Source: Rhodovarius lipocyclicus
Lineage (GTDB): Bacteria > Pseudomonadota > Alphaproteobacteria > Acetobacterales > Acetobacteraceae
Reading direction: 5' to 3'
NCBI RefSeq assembly: GCF_009900765.1
Contig: NZ_JAAABL010000017.1
Location: forward strand, 1-64,000
DNA length: 64,000 nt
In this document: piece by piece, positions 7,863 to 15,119 of the stretch
Layout: every line of letters begins with the position of its first letter
How positions within the stretch are numbered: the first letter of the stretch is position 1
Position numbers and translations under genes: made by a program
The notes under the pieces: model-generated
Database searches by the model: none
What the model saw: the letters and a program-made list of their open reading frames with translations, nothing else
What the model was told of the DNA's origin: nothing

Positions 7863-9913
7863 TATGCGCCCTCCTTCACGGCGATGATGGCACCGGCGGT
7901 GCCCAGGCGCGCGGTCCAGCCGGGCGCGATGAAATGGGTGGCGAAGGCTTCCTCGATGATGGCGGGGCCGGTGATGGTGTCGGCGGCCGCGATGCTGTCG
8001 CGGTCCCACACCCCGGCCTCATGCCAGCCACCGCCCGTGAAGACGCGGCGGGTGCCCTTCAGCGCCGTGCCGGTGGCGGGGGCCATCGGCGCGGGCTCCG
8101 GGCGGGGCAGGCGGCCGGTGGCGGTGACGCGGATGGTCACGATCTCCACCACCTCATCCTCGGCCGAGTAGCTGAAGCGCTGCTTGTGCTGCTCATGGAA
8201 GCGGGCGGCCAAAGCCGCCAGGTCGGCCGCCGTGGGGGCGGTGATGTCGCCCCAGGGCACCAGCAGCTCGAAGGCCTGGCCGTGATAGCGCATGTCGGCC
8301 GAGACGCTCAGCTCCCGCGCGCCGGCCGCCACGCCATCGCGGGCGAGGGCCGCATCGGCCTCGGCGCGCAGCTCGGCGATCAGTGCCGTCAGGGCGGGCA
8401 GGGCCGCTTCGCCCAGCACCAGCAGGCGGGACCGCGCCAGGTCCTGCTTCAGGTCGCTGAACATGATGCCATAGGCCGAGAGCGTGCCCGGGTTCTGGGG
8501 GAACACCACCTCGGTCATGCTCATCTCATCGGCCACCTCGGTGGCATGCAGGCCGCCGGCGCCGCCGAAGGAGAGCAGGGCGAAATCCTTGGGGTGCAGC
8601 CCCTTCTCGAACAGGGAAAGCCGCACGGCCGCGGCCAGCGCCGCGTTGGTCAGGGTCAGGATGCCCTCGGCCGTCTGCTCGCCCGACAGGCCCAGCCGGT
8701 CGCCGAGGCCCGCCATGGCGCGGCCGGTGGCCGGCATGTCCAGCTTCATGGCCCCGCCCAGGAAGAATTCGGCATCCAGCCGCCCGGTGAACAGGTTGGC
8801 GTCCGTCACCGTGGGCTCCGTGCCGCCGCGCCCGTAGGAGACGGGGCCGGGCCGCGCCCCCGCGCTTTCGGGGCCGACCGTCAGCCGCCCGCCATCGCGC
8901 ACGCGCGCGAGCGACCCGCCGCCGGCGCCGATCGTGCGCATCTCGACCATCGGCAGCCGCACCGGCAGGCCGTCGATCTCGCCCTGGGTGATGATGGAGA
9001 CGGCGCCCCCCTGCACCACGGAGACATCATAGCTGGTGCCGCCCATATCCACGGCCACCAGGTTCGGCTTGCCGAGTTCCTGCGCGAGGCGGGAGGCCGC
9101 GAGCGCCCCGCCCGAGGGGCCCGAGAGCAGCAGCCGCGCGGGCTGCTCGCCCGCCGTCTGCGGGCTGCACACGCCGCCATTGGACTGCACGAGGAAGACG
9201 CGCGGCGTGAACTCGCCCGAGCCCAGCCGCGCCTGGAGCTTTTTCATATAGGCGCTGACGACGGGCATCAGCACCGCGTTCAGCACCGTGGTGCTGGTGC
9301 GCTCGTATTCGCGGATCTCGGGCGAGATCTCCGAGGAGAGCGAGATCGGCAAGCCGGGGAAGGCGGCCGCCACCGCGTCGCGCAGCGCCCGCTCATGCGC
9401 CGGGTTGGCATAGGCGTGCAGCAGGCAGATGGCGATGGCCTCGGGCTTCAGCGCCCGCAGCTTCTCCATCAGCCCGTCCAGCGCCAGCGGGGTTTCCACG
9501 CTGCCATCGGCGCGCAGGCGCTCCGTCACGCCCAGGCGCATGTCGCGGGCGATCAGGCAGGGGAAAGGGTCGGGGGCCAGGGCGTACAGGTCACGGCGGA
9601 AATGGCGCGTGATCTCCAGCACATCCTCGAAGCCGGCGGTGGTCAGCAGCACACCGCGGGCCAGCTTGCGTTCCAGCACCGCGTTGGTGGCGATGGTGGT
9701 GCCGTGCAGCAGCAGCCCCACATCGGACAGCGCGAAGCCGAACTTCTCGGAGGCTTCCTTCACGCCGGTCAGCAGGCCGTCCGACGGGTCGGCGGGGGTG
9801 GTGGGGGTCTTCCAGGCCACCACCTGGCCGCGCCGCGCGTCATAGATCTGCAGGTCGGTGAAGGTGCCGCCGATATCCACGGCGATGCGAACGGGGCGAG
9901 TATCCTCGGTCAT
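7862..9913 (-). CDS. hyuA: Hydantoinase A/oxoprolinase family protein
   Basis: The 683-aa protein carries the ASKHA-type ATP-binding signature DIGGTFTD near residue 15, the HGTTIATNAVLER segment near residue 70, VAVDMGGTSYDVS near 285, and the C-terminal GGAGGLHA segment. It is the ATP-hydrolysing subunit that pairs with HyuB. I place the start at the ATG at 9913 (MTEDTRPVRIAVDIGG); the open frame continues far upstream but only as a shadow of dctM. The gap to dctM is 26 bp. Linkage to a dedicated TRAP transporter suggests that the imported compound, an anionic or zwitterionic amide or lactam, is opened by this enzyme at the cost of ATP. That is inference from context. Confidence 0.92.
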   Translation of the reverse strand: MTEDTRPVRIAVDIGGTFTDLQIYDARRGQVVAWKTPTTPADPSDGLLTGVKEASEKFGFALSDVGLLLHGTTIATNAVLERKLARGVLLTTAGFEDVLEITRHFRRDLYALAPDPFPCLIARDMRLGVTERLRADGSVETPLALDGLMEKLRALKPEAIAICLLHAYANPAHERALRDAVAAAFPGLPISLSSEISPEIREYERTSTTVLNAVLMPVVSAYMKKLQARLGSGEFTPRVFLVQSNGGVCSPQTAGEQPARLLLSGPSGGALAASRLAQELGKPNLVAVDMGGTSYDVSVVQGGAVSIITQGEIDGLPVRLPMVEMRTIGAGGGSLARVRDGGRLTVGPESAGARPGPVSYGRGGTEPTVTDANLFTGRLDAEFFLGGAMKLDMPATGRAMAGLGDRLGLSGEQTAEGILTLTNAALAAAVRLSLFEKGLHPKDFALLSFGGAGGLHATEVADEMSMTEVVFPQNPGTLSAYGIMFSDLKQDLARSRLLVLGEAALPALTALIAELRAEADAALARDGVAAGARELSVSADMRYHGQAFELLVPWGDITAPTAADLAALAARFHEQHKQRFSYSAEDEVVEIVTIRVTATGRLPRPEPAPMAPATGTALKGTRRVFTGGGWHEAGVWDRDSIAAADTITGPAIIEEAFATHFIAPGWTARLGTAGAIIAVKEGA

Positions 9914-9939
9914 GGTATCCGTCACTGGGGAAAGGGGTG

Positions 9940-11301
9940 TCAGGCCATCGCGCGCGGCAGCCACAGGGCGATGCCGGGCACGAGCATGAGCAGCACGATG
10001 GCGAGCAGATAGACGAGCACAAAGGGCATCACCCCCGCGAACACGTCGGTGATGGGGCCGCCCTTGGGGCGCATGCCCTGCAGCACATACATCACCGTGC
10101 CGTCGGGCGGGCTGATCTGCGCGATCTCGACCAGCATGGTCACGATCACGCCGAACCAGATCGGGTCGTAGCCCAGCGCCACCACCACCGGGAACACGAC
10201 CGGCACGGTAGTGATGATCATGGAGAAGCCCTCCATGAAGGTGCCGAGCGCGAAATACAGCCCGATGATGCAGCACATGATGGCCCAGGGCGGCAGCGGC
10301 AGGCCGGAGATGAGCCCCGCCAGCGCCTGCGGCACGTTGATGATGGTCAGCACATAGTTCAGCAGATAGGCGCCGAAGATGATGAGGCCGAGCAGCGCCG
10401 TGTTGCGGGCGGTGGCCTCGGCGCTCGCGTTCAGCAGCCGCAGGGACAGCTTGCCCTCGATCGCGGCGAAGAACAGGGAGCCCACGACGCCCAGCGCCGC
10501 GGCCTCGGTCGGCGTGGCGTAGCCGCCATAGATCGAGCCCAGCACGAGCACGATCAGCAGCACCGTGGGCGTCAGGTCCTTCAGCGCGATCAGCTTGTCG
10601 CGCAGGGGCACGGCGGGGGGCTTGGGCAGCGGATTGCGCCAGCCATGCCAGGCGATTAGCGCCGCGAACAGCGCCACCACTAGGGCGGAAGGCAGCAGGG
10701 CCGCGATGTACAGCGCGCCCACCGAGGTCTCGGTGATCAGGCCATAGATGATGAAGGTGATGCCCGGCGGGATCAGGTTGCCCAGCGCGCCGCCGGCCGC
10801 CAGCGACCCCAGCACCCAGCGCTGGTTGTAGGGCGTGTTGTTGAAATAGGGCAGGGCGACGGAGCCCATGGTGGCGGCCGTGGCGACCGAGGAGCCCGAG
10901 ATGGCGGAAAACACCGCGCAGGAGACGATGTTGGTGTGCAGCAGGCCGCCCGGCAGGCGGTTCAGCCACACGTTCAGCGCCTTGTACAGCCGGTCCGACA
11001 GGCCGGCGCGCAGCAGGATCTCACCCATCAGCAGGAACAGCGGCACCGCCACCAGCACGAAGTTGGAGCTGGGGCCCCACAGCGTCTGCCCGGCGAAATT
11101 CCACCAGGGCCGGTCGCTGAACATGAAGCCGATGAGGAAGGAGAGGATGCCCAGGACCGCCGCGATGTAGACGCCCGAGCCGAAGAACACGACGAAGACG
11201 CCGATCAGCATCAGGATCTCGGCGACCGGCACCGCGGCGGTGCCGGCGGCGGCGAAGACCAGCACGCCCAGCAGGCCGAGCAGAAAGACGATTGCAATCA
11301 C
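9940..11301 (-). CDS. dctM: TRAP transporter large permease, DctM type
   Basis: The 453-aa integral membrane protein has about 12 hydrophobic segments and typical DctM sequence such as VAVPLFLLMGEILLRAG, SAISGSSVATAATMG and GNLIPPGITFIIYG. It forms the sodium-coupled permease of a tripartite ATP-independent periplasmic transporter together with DctQ. The GTG start at 11301 overlaps the dctQ stop (GTGA). Ser-Gly-Ser-Ser and Pro-Pro-Gly motifs correspond to the conserved hairpin loops of the family. It lies between dctQ and hyuA. Confidence 0.93.
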   Translation of the reverse strand: MIAIVFLLGLLGVLVFAAAGTAAVPVAEILMLIGVFVVFFGSGVYIAAVLGILSFLIGFMFSDRPWWNFAGQTLWGPSSNFVLVAVPLFLLMGEILLRAGLSDRLYKALNVWLNRLPGGLLHTNIVSCAVFSAISGSSVATAATMGSVALPYFNNTPYNQRWVLGSLAAGGALGNLIPPGITFIIYGLITETSVGALYIAALLPSALVVALFAALIAWHGWRNPLPKPPAVPLRDKLIALKDLTPTVLLIVLVLGSIYGGYATPTEAAALGVVGSLFFAAIEGKLSLRLLNASAEATARNTALLGLIIFGAYLLNYVLTIINVPQALAGLISGLPLPPWAIMCCIIGLYFALGTFMEGFSMIITTVPVVFPVVVALGYDPIWFGVIVTMLVEIAQISPPDGTVMYVLQGMRPKGGPITDVFAGVMPFVLVYLLAIVLLMLVPGIALWLPRAMA

Positions 11302-11900
11302 TTGCGGGCCATCCCCACGGCGTCCAGCGCCTCTGCGGTTTCGTCCTCGAAGCTGCGGGAGGACAGGATCCGGTCCAGCCGCTCCGGCTCACCGGCCAGC
11401 AGGGCCAGCAGGCTTTCCAGCAGCAGCACCCCCACCATGATCACGAAGGCCATGATGCCCACGAACCAGATCCCCTGCGGGATCACCATGGGGATGTGCA
11501 GGGCGGAATTGTCATGCGCGTCGAACAGCATGCTCTCATCCACCAGGGACCAGGCGGCCCAGGCGCAGAACACCGCGAAGGCGCCCAGCATCAGCAGCGC
11601 GAAGATGTGCATGGGCGCGCGGATGGGCAGCGGGAAGCGGTTGACCAGCACATCCACCCGGATATGCGCCCGCGCCGCCAGCGTGTGCGCCAGCGCCCAG
11701 GCGATGCCGCAGGCCAGAATATAGCCCGTGATCTCGACCGTCGCGGAGGAGGAGAAGCCCAGGAAATTCCGCGTCAGGATGTCGAAGGTGATGAACAGGG
11801 AGGCGGCGACGTAGCTCCATCCCGCCAGATACCCCATCAGGGCGGAGACACCCGCCGCGCCGCGGCGCAGCAGGTCCGCCCCGTTCAGCAGGGCTTTCAC
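11298..11900 (-). CDS. dctQ: TRAP transporter small permease, DctQ type
   Basis: The 200-aa protein has four predicted membrane segments (about residues 18-40, 54-75, 95-120 and 137-165) and the DctQ core with FITFDILTRNFLGF, SATVEITGYILACGIAWALA and HIRVDVLVNRFP. The start is a GTG at 11900 that overlaps the dctP stop as GTGA, an arrangement repeated at the dctQ-dctM border. The extra C-terminal tail of about 30 residues after the last membrane segment is hydrophilic and probably cytoplasmic. It acts with DctM in the inner membrane. Confidence 0.9.
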   Translation of the reverse strand: MKALLNGADLLRRGAAGVSALMGYLAGWSYVAASLFITFDILTRNFLGFSSSATVEITGYILACGIAWALAHTLAARAHIRVDVLVNRFPLPIRAPMHIFALLMLGAFAVFCAWAAWSLVDESMLFDAHDNSALHIPMVIPQGIWFVGIMAFVIMVGVLLLESLLALLAGEPERLDRILSSRSFEDETAEALDAVGMARK

Positions 11901-12976
11901 CCGCCGAACCGCACGCCGGAAATGGGGGCGATGATCTGGTTGTAGACCTCGCCGCAGCGCGCGCCGCAGCGGCGCACCCAGCCGGGCAGCACGTTCTGCT
12001 CGAAGATCTGGCGCGTCAGCGCGCGATCGGCGGGGGTGGCGGGCACCTCCGTCATCGGGCGCGGGGCCAGCTGATGGATGCGGCAGGCGCTGGCATTGCC
12101 GATGTTGCAGTCGATGCCGTCGCGCGTGGCGGCCGCACCCAGCGCCCACAGCTCATCGGACATCTGCTTGAAGGTGCCTTCCAGGAAGGTGCGCACCGCC
12201 GGGTCCAGCCGGTTCCACCAGGTGAGGTTCACCATGTAGCCGGCCACGGCCCAGGAGATGGGCAGGTCGCTGATATGGGTCGAAACCTCCGGCCAGCGGG
12301 CGGCGGCACCCGAGCCGGTGCCGGTGATGGCGCAATCGACCACGCCGCGCTCCAGCGCCGAATACACTTCGGGGAAGCCGATGCTGGTCGGCTGGGCGCC
12401 GAGGGCGGTGAAGAAATCCACCAGCGAATTGCCGAAGGTGCGCACGCGCCGGCCGCGCAGGTCGGTCAGGTTGGTGAAGGGCGCGCGGCAGAACATCACC
12501 TGCGCCGGGAAGGGATAGATCACCACGATGCGGGTGTTGAAGCGTTCCAGGTCGCGGTTGGCGATGGGCAGCATCTGCTCCGCGATGCGGCGGGCATCGC
12601 CGATATCGGGGGCCAGGCCCGCCAGGTCGATGCCGTCCAGGATGGGCACGTCGCCCGACAGGGTGGAGAGGGTGCCGGCCCCGATCTCGACCTGGCCGGA
12701 GCGCACGAGGCGGACGATCTCACTGCCGCCCAGATTGCGCTCGGCGTGGGAGGCGACGGTGACCTGGATGCGGCCGCCGCTGCGCTGGCCCACCAGGTCA
12801 CGCAGGATGGCCTGGTCCACGCGGATGAATTGCGGGTTGGTGGGCACGGGCTGGGTCACGGCCACGATGTTCACGCGGGGGCCGGCGGCCAGGCTTTCGG
12901 GCACCTGGGCCTGCGAGGCCAGGGGCGCCGCCAGCGCCGTGGTGAATGCCAGCGCCTTGAGGGCGGTCTTGATCAT
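11897..12976 (-). CDS. dctP: TRAP transporter substrate-binding protein, DctP family
   Basis: The 359-aa protein begins with a Sec signal peptide (MIKTALKALAFTTALAAPLASQAQ) and then follows the DctP fold. The mid-protein segment CRAPFTNLTDLRGRRVRTFGN contains the conserved Arg that contacts substrate carboxylates, and NLTWWNRLDPAVRTFL is a typical C-terminal helix. GGAGG lies 7 nt before the ATG at 12976, supporting this start. It is the first gene of the five-gene operon dctP-dctQ-dctM-hyuA-hyuB. Two extra Cys pairs near the C-terminus (CNIGNASAC, CGARC) could form disulfides; these are not general for the family. Confidence 0.92.
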   Translation of the reverse strand: MIKTALKALAFTTALAAPLASQAQVPESLAAGPRVNIVAVTQPVPTNPQFIRVDQAILRDLVGQRSGGRIQVTVASHAERNLGGSEIVRLVRSGQVEIGAGTLSTLSGDVPILDGIDLAGLAPDIGDARRIAEQMLPIANRDLERFNTRIVVIYPFPAQVMFCRAPFTNLTDLRGRRVRTFGNSLVDFFTALGAQPTSIGFPEVYSALERGVVDCAITGTGSGAAARWPEVSTHISDLPISWAVAGYMVNLTWWNRLDPAVRTFLEGTFKQMSDELWALGAAATRDGIDCNIGNASACRIHQLAPRPMTEVPATPADRALTRQIFEQNVLPGWVRRCGARCGEVYNQIIAPISGVRFGG

Positions 12977-13205
12977 GAGGGGGCCTCCGCATCGCGTCCT
13001 TGCGTGGGGCGAGCATGGCACAGGCCCGGGGGCCGGCCAGAGAGATTCTGACGGTGAGATACCACACCGCATCCTGGCCGCGAGCATTGCGCAAGCAACC
13101 TGCCCATATCCCGCGCAGCCGGGGCATGTGCGCGGGTCGGGCGATCCCCATATTCTCCGCAAAGGGCGGCCGGCCTATAGGCTGCCACCCGCAAGGAGAA
13201 TGATC

Positions 13206-13658
13206 ATGGAACTGCGCGCCCGTTTCACCGAGGAACTGAAGACCAGCATGAAGGCGGGGGATGCGCCGCGCACCTCCACCATCCGCATGATCATCGCGAA
13301 GATGAAGGATTCCGACATCGCGGCCCGCCCGGGCCCGCCGCTGGAGGAAGCGGCGCTGGTGAGCATGCTGCGCGGCATGGTGAAAAGCCGGCGCGAGTCG
13401 GCGGAGATGTACCGCCAGGGCAACCGGCCGGAGCTGGCGGCGAAGGAGGATGCCGAGATCGCGGTGATCGAGGCCTTCCTGCCGCAGCAGATGGATGACG
13501 CCGCGATGCAGGCCGCCGTCGCCGCCGCCGTGGCGGAAAGCGGGGCCGCCAGCATCAAGGAGATGGGCAAGGTGATGGCCGTGCTGAAGGGCAAGTATGC
13601 CGCCCAGATGGACATGGCCAAGGCCGGGCCGCTGGTGAAGGCGGCTCTGGGCGGGTGA
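13206..13658 (+). CDS. yqeY: GatB/YqeY domain-containing protein
   Basis: The 150-aa protein is a stand-alone YqeY protein: N-terminal helix ELRARFTEELKTSMKAGD, then TSTIRMIIAKMKDSDIAAR, and a C-terminal tail domain with EIAVIEAFLPQQMDD, SIKEMGKVMAVLKGKY. The domain matches the tail of GatB, which helps amidotransferases recognise tRNA; the cellular role of the stand-alone form is not established. AAGGAG at 13193-13198 fits the ATG at 13206 (7-nt spacing) better than ATG 13200. In many alphaproteobacteria this gene directly precedes dnaG and rpoD; here about 1.4 kb of other genes intervenes. Confidence 0.92.
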   Translation: MELRARFTEELKTSMKAGDAPRTSTIRMIIAKMKDSDIAARPGPPLEEAALVSMLRGMVKSRRESAEMYRQGNRPELAAKEDAEIAVIEAFLPQQMDDAAMQAAVAAAVAESGAASIKEMGKVMAVLKGKYAAQMDMAKAGPLVKAALGG

Positions 13659-13662
13659 AGGC

Positions 13663-13681
13663 CGGGGGGCTCAGCCCCCCG
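13663..13681. terminator. GC hairpin between convergent yqeY and DUF3126 genes
   Basis: The arms CGGGGGGC and GCCCCCCG enclose the 3-nt loop TCA. The stem starts 4 nt after the yqeY stop and covers the stop codon of the opposing gene. No T run follows. A shared 3' hairpin for both transcripts is the likely role. Confidence 0.45.
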
Positions 13682-13886
13682 CCAGATCCTCGGAGAGGAT
13701 GGTGATGGTGACGTGGTAGGCCAGGTCGCCATCCTCGTCGTCACGGTCCACCGTGCCGATCACTTCATCATCCGCCAGCAGCTCAACGGGGCCGTTGCGG
13801 GTCTTGGGGGCGCGGATCGTCAGCTTGGCGCTGCCGGTCAGGCGACGGAGTTCGGCCTGGACGGCCTGGATCTCAGCGGGCTTCAT
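13671..13886 (-). CDS. DUF3126 family protein
   Basis: The 71-aa product matches the DUF3126 pattern of small alphaproteobacterial proteins: an N-terminal helix EIQAVQAELRRLTG, then KLTIRAPKTRNGPVELLADDEVIGTVDRDDEDGDLAYHV with the conserved acidic DDEDGDLAY, ending TITILSEDL. Function is unknown. I use the ATG at 13886 (MKPAEIQ); ATG 13898 (MPRCMKP) is an alternative. The gene converges on yqeY with a 12-bp gap occupied by a hairpin. The frame is open upstream to 14000 but without family similarity. Confidence 0.82.
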   Translation of the reverse strand: MKPAEIQAVQAELRRLTGSAKLTIRAPKTRNGPVELLADDEVIGTVDRDDEDGDLAYHVTITILSEDLAGG

Positions 13887-14194
13887 GCAGCGCGGCATAG
13901 CGGGTGTGGGCGTGTCCGGTAAACCCTTGTGACGGAGGCTGGCCGATATGGGTGTGCACCCCGCGCGGTTGCAGTCCAGGGAATTCATGTGTTCATTCAT
14001 TTGAGGTATGGCGGCTCTGCTGGTAGTCCGAAGTGCGCGCGGACATCTTTCAGAAGATCAATATTCCATTGAATTATATGCAAAAGAACGAGAGTGCGGT
14101 GCCTGGCATGACTTCGCCGGCAGGGCAGCGCGCAGCCTGCATCCATCCGCGTGGCGCACTCCGGCGGCGCTCCATGCGGTTCGGAATGAAAAAT
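13887..14194. other. AT-richer intergenic segment upstream of the XRE gene
   Basis: About 300 bp without a convincing gene. Local GC is clearly below the surroundings around 14050-14090. On the minus strand a stretch ending at a TGA (13997-13999) reads HIIQWNIDLLKDVRAHFGL and onward like protein but has no plausible start or ribosome binding site. The sequence TTCCATTGAATT at 14065-14076 also occurs in the core of the repeat at 46850-47095. It may be a relic of an inserted element. Confidence 0.4.
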
Positions 14195-14250
14195 GTCACG
14201 ATGTGTGACGGCCAAGTGGTATCACCCCGCGTCACGACATGTGGCGTGAC
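14195..14250. promoter_or_regulatory. Operator-like inverted repeats upstream of the XRE gene
   Basis: A perfect GTCAC-N5-GTGAC inverted repeat lies at 14195-14209. A second site, GTCAC-GACAT-GTGGC, at 14231-14245 has one mismatch and is followed by another GTGAC half-site at 14246-14250. The sites lie 32-87 bp before the XRE start codon, where a repressor of its own promoter would bind. The same motif occurs twice after the gene. Confidence 0.6.
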
Positions 14251-14281
14251 CTTTTGATGGTGAAAAGGCACCCGTTGGGGC

Positions 14282-14695
14282 ATGCCCAGTTCCTCACCTG
14301 ATTCCGCATTGAAAGAGGCGGTCGGCCGACGCCTGGCCGCCGCCCGCCTGGCGCTCGGCAAGACCCAGGAACAGCTCGCGGCGGAGATCGGCGTCGAGCG
14401 CAACACCTATGCGAACTGGGAAGGCGGCTCCCGTCTGGCGCAGGTGCAGGCCATGTTGCGCCTGATGGCGCGGCATAGGGTTACGCTGGAATGGGTGTAT
14501 GCCGGGGGCTTGCATGGCATGCCTTTCGATCTGCAACGGGACGTGTTCGCCGCCGCTTCCCGGCTGGGGATCGCGGCCGGCAGCCAGGAGATTCCCGTCG
14601 GCGTGCGGGAGCCGGGGCGGGTGAAGAAAGTGGCGTCCCGGGGCGGCAGCCTGCATGAGGAAGCCTCGGCGCCTCTGCGCAAGGGCGATCGATAG
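14282..14695 (+). CDS. XRE-family helix-turn-helix regulator
   Basis: The 137-aa protein has an N-terminal Cro/C1-type HTH at about residues 10-65: helix VGRRLAAARLALG, KTQEQLAAEIGV, ERNTYANWEGGSRLA as recognition helix region, then QVQAMLRLMARHRVTLEWVYAG. The C-terminal half (about 70 residues) has no recognisable domain and ends in a basic tail. It probably represses its own promoter and that of the small gene downstream, because perfect GTCAC-N5-GTGAC repeats lie on both sides of it. The start ATG at 14282 has only a weak TGGGG ribosome binding site. The surroundings have lower GC than the flanking housekeeping genes, which suggests a later insertion between yqeY and dnaG. Confidence 0.82.
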   Translation: MPSSSPDSALKEAVGRRLAAARLALGKTQEQLAAEIGVERNTYANWEGGSRLAQVQAMLRLMARHRVTLEWVYAGGLHGMPFDLQRDVFAAASRLGIAAGSQEIPVGVREPGRVKKVASRGGSLHEEASAPLRKGDR

Positions 14696-14741
14696 TCACG
14701 TGGCGTGACGTATCGACTTGTCTCATGTCACGTGATGTGAC
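14695..14741. promoter_or_regulatory. Two perfect operator-like inverted repeats downstream of the XRE gene
   Basis: GTCAC-GTGGC-GTGAC lies at 14695-14709, starting on the last base of the XRE stop codon, and GTCAC-GTGAT-GTGAC at 14727-14741, the latter flanked by T and A so that it reads TGTCAC/GTGACA. Their centres are 32 bp apart, about three helical turns. They precede the small gene at 14780 and are the best candidates for the promoter-control region of that gene. Confidence 0.6.
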
Positions 14742-14779
14742 ATGCGGTGAGTGTGCGCGGCGGTGCGCTTGGAGGTGCT

Positions 14780-15067
14780 ATGCCCGAGGGCCCTAGGCAG
14801 TCCAGTGCGGTTCATGAACTTCTCGGCCATGCCCCGGCCACGTCTCGGCCTAGCCAGCAGGATGCCGCCATCGCGGCCCGGCTGCCGATCGTGGAACGCG
14901 CGCTCTATCTGCTGCTGATGGAGTTGGAACTGGACGGCTTCATCCGCGCCCAGGACAACAGCCCCCTGCGCTTCGCGGTCAGCAATGCCTGGTCCGTGCT
15001 GCATGAGGCGCCGCGGGCATCCCTGCTGAACGATATCCTGCAGCGTCGCCGCGGCCCCTGGGGCTGA
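14780..15067 (+). CDS. Small hypothetical protein downstream of the XRE regulator
   Basis: The 95-aa product is not recognised. The ATG at 14780 is preceded by GGAGG at 14771-14775; a GTG at 14747 in frame is possible but would place the start in the operator region. Residues 1-30 are low in order-promoting residues; residues 31-95 look helical (AIAARLPIVERALYLLLMELELDGFIRAQ, then SNAWSVLHEAPRASLLNDIL). No signal peptide or membrane segment. Two operator-like repeats lie 39-85 bp upstream, so it is probably a target of the XRE protein. Codon use is typical of the genome. It ends 52 bp before dnaG. Confidence 0.6.
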   Translation: MPEGPRQSSAVHELLGHAPATSRPSQQDAAIAARLPIVERALYLLLMELELDGFIRAQDNSPLRFAVSNAWSVLHEAPRASLLNDILQRRRGPWG

Positions 15068-15119
15068 GGGGGCGGGGCGTACCGTTGCGGGCGCGCGCCG
15101 GCCGGCGCTAATAGCCCCG

